Of a stretch of DNA of 14,228 bases, positions 7,720-14,228 are shown piece after piece. Under the pieces are notes generated by a model. The model saw only the letters and a program-made list of their open reading frames with translations. It searched no databases and was not told the DNA's origin. This DNA is from Armatimonadota bacterium (GTDB lineage: Bacteria > Armatimonadota > SYMT01): NCBI GenBank assembly GCA_020696885.1, contig JAJFMS010000007.1, forward strand, positions 1 to 14,228, in the 5' to 3' direction. The position numbers and the translations under genes are program-made. Positions within the stretch are counted from its first letter, which is position 1. Each line of letters starts with the position of its first letter.

Positions 7720-9195
7720 TCAGGCGATGATCTCCTTCACCACGTTGCCGTGCACGTCCGTGAGGCGGAAGTCGCGGCCGGCGTAGCGGTAGGTGAGCTG
7801 CTCGTGGTCCAGGCCGAGCATGTGTAGGATCGTGGCGTGGAGGTCATGCACGTGGACCTTGTTCTCCACGGCTTCCGCGCCGATCTCGTCGGTCTGGCCG
7901 TAGGAGAAGCCGCCTTTGACGCCGCCGCCCGCCATCCACAGCGTGAAGCCCTTGTTGTTGTGGTCGCGCCCGTCGCCGTTCTGGGCGTAGGGGGTCCGGC
8001 CGAACTCCCCGCCCCAGAGCACCAGCGTGTCCTCCAGCATCCCGCGGCGCTTGAGGTCCGCCAGTAGCCCGGCGATCGGTTTGTCCACCCCGCGGGCGTT
8101 GCGCTCGTGGTCCGCTCGCAGGTTGCGGTGCTGGTCCCAACCGCCGGCGGTGATCTCCACGAATCGCACACCGGCTTCCGCAAAGCGCCGCGCGAGGAGG
8201 CATTGCCGCCCGGCCTGGTCCGTGGCATCCTCCCCGATGCCGTAGAGCTCCCGGGTGGCTTCCGTCTCTTCGGAGAGGTCCATCACGTCCGGCACGGCAC
8301 GCTGCATCCGGAACGCCAGCTCGTACGACTCGATGACGCCTTCGATCTGCGGGTTCACCTGGTCGCGCTCCAGCCGCTCGCGGTTCAGCGCCTGGACGAA
8401 GTCGATCTGCGCGCGCTGCGCCGGCTCGGACACGCGGGAGTTGACGATGTTCGGCAGCCGGGCTTCCGCGGGAAGGCGGACCCGCGCGGCAGCCGGCGGG
8501 AGCTGCGTGCCGATGCGCGTGCCCTGGTAAACCGCCGGCAGGAACGAGCTGCCGTAGTTCTGCGCGCCGCCGTTGTTGCTGCTGGGGTTGAGCGAGATGA
8601 AGCCCGGCAGGTTGGCGTTCTCGGTGCCCAGGCCGTAGAGCGTCCAGGCGCCCAGCGAGGGCCGCACGAACTGGAAGCTGCCGGTGTGCATCTGCAGGAA
8701 CGCCTGCGGGTGCGCGGGCAGGTCCGTGTGCATGGAGCGGATGAGGCACAGGTCATCCGCGTGGCGGCCGACCTCGGGGAAGAGGTCCGAGATCCACAGC
8801 CCACTCTTGCCGTACTGCTTGAAGTCCCACGGAGAGCCCAGGAGGGTGGACGCCCCGCCGCGCAGCCGGTTGGACACGCTCTGACCGTCCCGAGCTTTGA
8901 GCTGCGGCTTGTAGTCGAACGTGTCCACGTGCGAGGGCGCGCCGTCCATGCAGAGGTAGATCACCCGGCGAGCGCGCGGCGCGAAGTGCGGCGCCCTGGC
9001 TCCCAGCGGCCCCTTCGGCTGCGCGCCGGCCGCGACTTCCACGCCGCCCTGCGCCCGGCTCTCCAGCGAGGCCAGCGCCGAGAACGCAAGCATGCCGAAG
9101 CCGCCGGAGCAGTACCGGAGCATGTCCCGGCGCGTGGTGGTGCGGAGAACGTGCGGCGTGTGCTGCCGGCAATCGTGCTGTCGTTCGTCGCTCAT
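7720..9195 (-). CDS. DUF1501 family protein (sulfatase/alkaline phosphatase fold), Tat-exported
   Basis: 491 aa from ATG at 9195, chosen because GAGGAG (9202-9207) lies 6 nt upstream. A longer frame from GTG at 9240 starts inside a tandem repeat and adds 15 unlikely residues. N-terminus: 'TTRRDMLRYCSGGFGMLAFSAL' (R22-R23), a twin-arginine export signal, so it is exported folded. Family signatures: 'YLCMDGAPSHVDTFDYKP' (80-97), 'AGGWDQHRNL', 'VLWGGEFGRTPYAQ', 'GRDHNNKGFTLWMAGGGVKGG' and near the end 'VHDLHATILHMLGLDHEQLTYRYAGRDFRLTDV'. Conserved Asp/His in these motifs fit the metal sites of the sulfatase/alkaline phosphatase superfamily. Substrates of DUF1501 proteins are not established; sulfatase-like hydrolysis is a family-level guess. 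It is the second gene of a two-gene unit, 69 bp after the DUF1549/1553 gene, a pairing common in Planctomycetota and relatives. Confidence 0.93.
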   Translation of the reverse strand: MSDERQHDCRQHTPHVLRTTTRRDMLRYCSGGFGMLAFSALASLESRAQGGVEVAAGAQPKGPLGARAPHFAPRARRVIYLCMDGAPSHVDTFDYKPQLKARDGQSVSNRLRGGASTLLGSPWDFKQYGKSGLWISDLFPEVGRHADDLCLIRSMHTDLPAHPQAFLQMHTGSFQFVRPSLGAWTLYGLGTENANLPGFISLNPSSNNGGAQNYGSSFLPAVYQGTRIGTQLPPAAARVRLPAEARLPNIVNSRVSEPAQRAQIDFVQALNRERLERDQVNPQIEGVIESYELAFRMQRAVPDVMDLSEETEATRELYGIGEDATDQAGRQCLLARRFAEAGVRFVEITAGGWDQHRNLRADHERNARGVDKPIAGLLADLKRRGMLEDTLVLWGGEFGRTPYAQNGDGRDHNNKGFTLWMAGGGVKGGFSYGQTDEIGAEAVENKVHVHDLHATILHMLGLDHEQLTYRYAGRDFRLTDVHGNVVKEIIA

Positions 9196-9201
9196 TTCGT
9201 T

Positions 9202-9207
9202 CTCCTC
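9202..9207 (-). promoter_or_regulatory. Ribosome binding site deciding the DUF1501 start
   Basis: GAGGAG on the minus strand, 6 nt before ATG at 9195. It supports this start over the upstream GTG at 9240, which lies within the tandem repeat at 9226-9249. Confidence 0.7.
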
Positions 9208-9225
9208 GCCCCTTACGCTCCTCAG

Positions 9226-9249
9226 CCGAACACCGAACACCGAACACCG
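9226..9249 (-). repeat. 7-bp tandem repeat in the gap between two paired genes
   Basis: Three full copies plus three bases of a 7-mer, CCGAACA on the plus strand (TGTTCGG on the minus strand), occupy a third of the 69-bp gap between the DUF1549/1553 stop and the DUF1501 start. The period of 7 places a GTG in each of the three minus-strand frames. The copies are identical, so expansion is recent or actively maintained. Confidence 0.85.
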
Positions 9250-9264
9250 CGCGAAGCGCTTCCC

Positions 9265-12105
<2,841 letters not shown>

Positions 12106-12164
12106 GGGGCTCCTCTGCGATCGCTGCTCGCACTCAATGACGAAGGAGCAAGCGCCATGTTCGG

Positions 12165-12194
12165 AATATATGTGCGGGCGCCGACGAATAGCAA
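12165..12194 (-). promoter_or_regulatory. Candidate sigma-70 promoter for the DUF1549/1553-DUF1501 unit
   Basis: On the minus strand TTGCTA (12189-12194, 4/6 to TTGACA) is followed after 18 nt by TATATT (12165-12170, 5/6 to TATAAT). Transcription would begin near 12158, giving a leader of about 50 nt with a good Shine-Dalgarno before ATG 12105. It is AT-rich against a GC-rich background. Start-site data are absent, so this remains a sequence match. Confidence 0.45.
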
Positions 12195-12209
12195 GACGCT
12201 GGCACCGTT

Positions 12210-12407
12210 CACCGCAAAGGCGCGAAGGGCCGTCAAGAGGGGGAATTAGACGGGATTAACAGGATTTACGGGATGAGATAGCGCGACCTACAGAATTCGT
12301 TGCTGGGCTGGACACCCCCTCGTACCCAACTCGTCCCTATCCCCGTAGATCCCGTCAATCCTGTCCAGCCCCCTCTCCCTTTCGCGTCTTTTCGCGTGTT
12401 TCGCGGG
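12210..12407. repeat. Long imperfect inverted repeat made of 9-10-bp tandem units
   Basis: Left side (12210-12281) and right side (~12338-12407) are imperfect inverted copies. The best core is ACAGGATTTACGGGAT (12259-12274) against the inverse of 12349-12364, 15 of 16 matching. A poly-G part and CGCGAA-rich outer parts also correspond. Within the arms are tandem units: GGGATTAAC, AGGATTTAC, GGGATGAGA at 12252-12278; the inverse type at 12346-12372; TTTCGCG-starting units at 12380-12407. It fills most of the 316-bp gap between the DUF1549/1553 start and the nitrilase stop, ending 14 bp before that stop. No open frame or transposase is present. It may be a REP- or MITE-like dispersed element or a large RNA hairpin. 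Confidence 0.75.
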
Positions 12408-12421
12408 CAACTCTGGAAGGT

Positions 12422-13126
12422 CTATGCGAGTGTCGCGCGAAGGATGGCGCCGGTTTCGGGTCCGGCCTGGGCGACCAGGATACCTCCGGGCTGCCACACC
12501 GCCGAGCGACCTGCGGCGTGATTGTAGCCGCAGCCGGTGGACCCGGCGAAGCTGGCTACCACCACCCATACCCCGTGCTCCGTGGCGATGCGGTGGGCGC
12601 GCTCGTCCTGGATGGCTGCGTCCTCCGCGGACTCCAGTACGCCGGCCACGTAGACGTCGATTCCCAGGGCGGCGGTGTCGGACGCGTGCTGCCGGATGCC
12701 GGTGTCCTTGCAGATGGCCAGGCCGAGGCGCCAGCCGTCCACCTCGATCACGGAGGGCTCACTGCCGGGCGTGAACCGGAGGGCTTCCGTGGTTCCCAGC
12801 CACAGCTTGCGATAGGCCACCCTGGCCCCACTGCCGTCCACCGCCAGCATCGCGATGTGCGACTGGCCCGCCTCACCCTGCACTGGAGCGCCCGCCAGCG
12901 CCAGCGAGCCGGTTTCGGCACACGCTTCGATGAGCGGCGCAAGCCGCGGGTCGTCAGGGGTGATCGCCGGAGCGTCCAGCTCATATCCGGTCAGGGAGAG
13001 CTCGGGGAAGACCACCACCCGGGTGCCGGCAGCGTGGACCAGCGCCGCGTGCGCTGCGGCATTCGCCGCGACGTCGTAGGAAACGGACAGCGGCTGGGCA
13101 ACCGCGATGGTCAAGGGCTCACGCAT
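12422..13126 (-). CDS. Nitrilase-superfamily carbon-nitrogen hydrolase (amidohydrolase)
   Basis: 234 aa; ATG at 13126 with GAGGAG (13133-13138) 6 nt upstream. It should hydrolyse a non-peptide C-N bond (amide or similar). The catalytic set is visible: Glu42 in 'VVFPELSLTGYE', Lys107 in 'AYRKLWLG', Glu114 ('TTEALRFTPG') matching the second family Glu, and nucleophile Cys139 in 'GLAICKDTG'. The usual Cys-Tyr/Glu-Asp context is changed to Cys-Lys-Asp. The tail 'AGRSAVWQPGGILVAQAG' is the family's 'S.i..P.G.....a' motif. Length is somewhat short (many members are 250-290 aa), though both ends look intact. There is no signal peptide, so it is cytoplasmic. It lies 45 bp after the ABC exporter gene on the same strand and may share its transcript. 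Exact substrate unknown. Confidence 0.9.
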   Translation of the reverse strand: MREPLTIAVAQPLSVSYDVAANAAAHAALVHAAGTRVVVFPELSLTGYELDAPAITPDDPRLAPLIEACAETGSLALAGAPVQGEAGQSHIAMLAVDGSGARVAYRKLWLGTTEALRFTPGSEPSVIEVDGWRLGLAICKDTGIRQHASDTAALGIDVYVAGVLESAEDAAIQDERAHRIATEHGVWVVVASFAGSTGCGYNHAAGRSAVWQPGGILVAQAGPETGAILRATLA

Positions 13127-13171
13127 CCCGCACTCCTCATTGCTCCGCCGGCGTTTGCGATCCTGGCGGCG

Positions 13172-14228
13172 CTACAGAATCACCTGCTCCGCCACCGGCA
13201 CGTCCTCCTCCCTGCCGAACGCCTGCTGATGGTAGAGACGGGAATAGAGGCCCCCGGTGCGCAGTAGCTCGTCGTGCGTGCCGCGCTCCACGATGCGGCC
13301 GCGCTCCAGTACCAGGATGAGGTCCGCGGCCCGGATGGTAGAGAGCCGGTGCGCGATGGCGAACGTCGTTCGGCCGCGCATCAACTGCTCCAGCGCGCCC
13401 TGGATCAGCCGCTCGTTGGTGGTATCGAGGGCGCTGGTGGCTTCGTCCAGGATCAGGATCCGTGGGTCTTTGAGCAGCGCGCGGGCGATGGCCAGGCGCT
13501 GGCGCTCGCCGCCGGACAGGGCGTAGCCGCGCTCGCCGACCACCGTCTCGTACCCGTCCGGAAGGCCCAGGATGTGCTCGTGGATGGCGGCGGCGCGGGT
13601 GGCGGCGATCAGGTCTTCGTCGGTGGCGTCCGGCTTGCCGTAGCGGAGGTTCTCGCGGATCGTGTCGTGGACCAGGTACGTCTCCTGGGTCACCATCCCC
13701 ACGCAGTCCGCCAGGCTGCTGAGGGTGACGTCCCGCACGTCCCGGCCGTCGATGCGGATGGAGCCGCTCTCCACGTCGTACAGGCGGGGGATCAGGTACG
13801 CCAGGCTGGTCTTCCCCGCGCCGGAGGGTCCTACCAGCGCCACGAGCTGTCCCGGCGCGGCGGTGAAAGAGAGCCGGTCGAGCGTCGGCTCCGGCGAGTC
13901 GGCCACGTAGCGGAAGCTCACGTCCTCGAATCGCACCTCACCGCGCACCTGGTGCGGGTCCAGCACTGCGGCGTCCGGCTTCTCGTGGATGTCCAGCGGG
14001 AGGTCGAGGTACTCGAAGATCCGGTCGAAGAGCGCCATCGCGCCGCCCAGTTCGATCTGCACGTTCAGCAGCCCGGTGAGCGGGAAGAAGACCCGCGCCT
14101 GCAGGGACGTGAACGCCACGATGGCGCCGACCGTGAGGTGCCGGTCGCCCACGCCGATGAGGTAGCCGGCTAGCCAGTACACCAGAGCGGGCGTGATCGA
14201 GAACGTCATGCCGATGAGGGTGAAGAAG
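13172..14228 (-). CDS. ABC exporter with fused membrane and ATPase domains (5' part outside window)
   Basis: The minus-strand frame is open to the right edge, so the N-terminal part is missing; 352 codons are visible. The first ~60 visible residues are the end of the transmembrane domain ('MTFSITPALVYWLAGYLIG', 'VGAIVAFTSLQARVFFPLTGLL', 'ALFDRIFEYLDLP'). Next comes a complete exporter-type ATPase: 'VRFEDVSFRY', Walker A GPSGAGKT, Q-loop 'GMVTQETYLVHDTIRENLRYG', signature LSGGERQRLAIARAL, Walker B ILILDEATSALDT, H-loop 'IAHRLSTI'. All motifs are canonical. Such MsbA/LmrA-like half-transporters work as dimers and export lipids, drugs or peptides; the substrate cannot be told from this half. Stop TAG at 13172; the nitrilase gene follows 45 bp later. 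Confidence 0.95.
   Translation of the reverse strand, partial: FFTLIGMTFSITPALVYWLAGYLIGVGDRHLTVGAIVAFTSLQARVFFPLTGLLNVQIELGGAMALFDRIFEYLDLPLDIHEKPDAAVLDPHQVRGEVRFEDVSFRYVADSPEPTLDRLSFTAAPGQLVALVGPSGAGKTSLAYLIPRLYDVESGSIRIDGRDVRDVTLSSLADCVGMVTQETYLVHDTIRENLRYGKPDATDEDLIAATRAAAIHEHILGLPDGYETVVGERGYALSGGERQRLAIARALLKDPRILILDEATSALDTTNERLIQGALEQLMRGRTTFAIAHRLSTIRAADLILVLERGRIVERGTHDELLRTGGLYSRLYHQQAFGREEDVPVAEQVIL

Noticed and set aside
12210..12407. CRISPR array reading of the repeat-rich gap
   Set aside because: Units are 9-10 bp, directly adjoining and inverted between arms; there are no 25-40 bp repeats with unique spacers.
13274..14173. Plus-strand open frame of 299 codons opposite the ABC exporter
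   Set aside because: Shadow of a gene with complete Walker A, signature and Walker B motifs on the minus strand.

Overview
This is a GC-rich chromosomal window (about two thirds G+C by eye) with eight protein genes. One is cut by the left edge and one by the right edge. No rRNA, tRNA, CRISPR array, transposase or phage gene was seen. The DUF1549/DUF1553 plus DUF1501 pair with c-type haem motifs, the LacI-type regulator and the zinc-ribbon-tailed membrane protein suggest a Planctomycetota-, Verrucomicrobiota-, Armatimonadota-, Acidobacteriota- or Gemmatimonadota-like bacterium. The sequence alone does not let me choose among these phyla.

Layout, left to right. Positions 1-1004 (minus) hold a LacI/GalR-type repressor running off the left edge. 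Positions 1140-3038 (minus) encode an S9-family serine peptidase. Positions 3155-4054 (minus) encode a multi-pass membrane protein ending in a four-cysteine zinc ribbon. A 466-bp divergent gap follows. Positions 4521-7275 (plus) form a tight three-gene operon: ABC ATPase, ABC-2-type permease, and an exported or membrane-anchored TPR-like protein with an unusual His/Asp/Glu-rich three-copy repeat. A 444-bp convergent gap holds several hairpins. Positions 12105-7720 (minus) form a two-gene unit: a large EF-hand / cytochrome-c-like / DUF1549 / DUF1553 protein, then a Tat-exported DUF1501 protein of the sulfatase/alkaline phosphatase fold. A 316-bp gap contains a candidate promoter and a long imperfect inverted repeat. 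Positions 13126-12422 (minus) encode a nitrilase-superfamily amidohydrolase. Positions 14228-13172 (minus) encode the C-terminal part of an exporter-type ABC protein with fused membrane and ATPase domains.

Working together: the plus-strand operon looks like a complete export system (ATPase, membrane half, extracytoplasmic partner). Its substrate is unknown, and the His-rich segment makes a metal ion or metal-handling role worth considering. The DUF1549/1553-DUF1501 pair is a recurrent but biochemically poorly defined module, here fused to EF-hands and a haem motif, and probably acts outside the cytoplasm. The nitrilase and the exporter may be co-transcribed.

The most unusual non-coding signal is that most of the gaps longer than about 65 bp carry a different short tandem repeat, usually three copies of a 7-, 8- or 9-mer. 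Two of these gaps fold the repeats into long imperfect inverted repeats (3077-3141 and about 12210-12407). This looks like a family of small dispersed intergenic elements rather than chance, but a genome-wide copy count is needed to show it.
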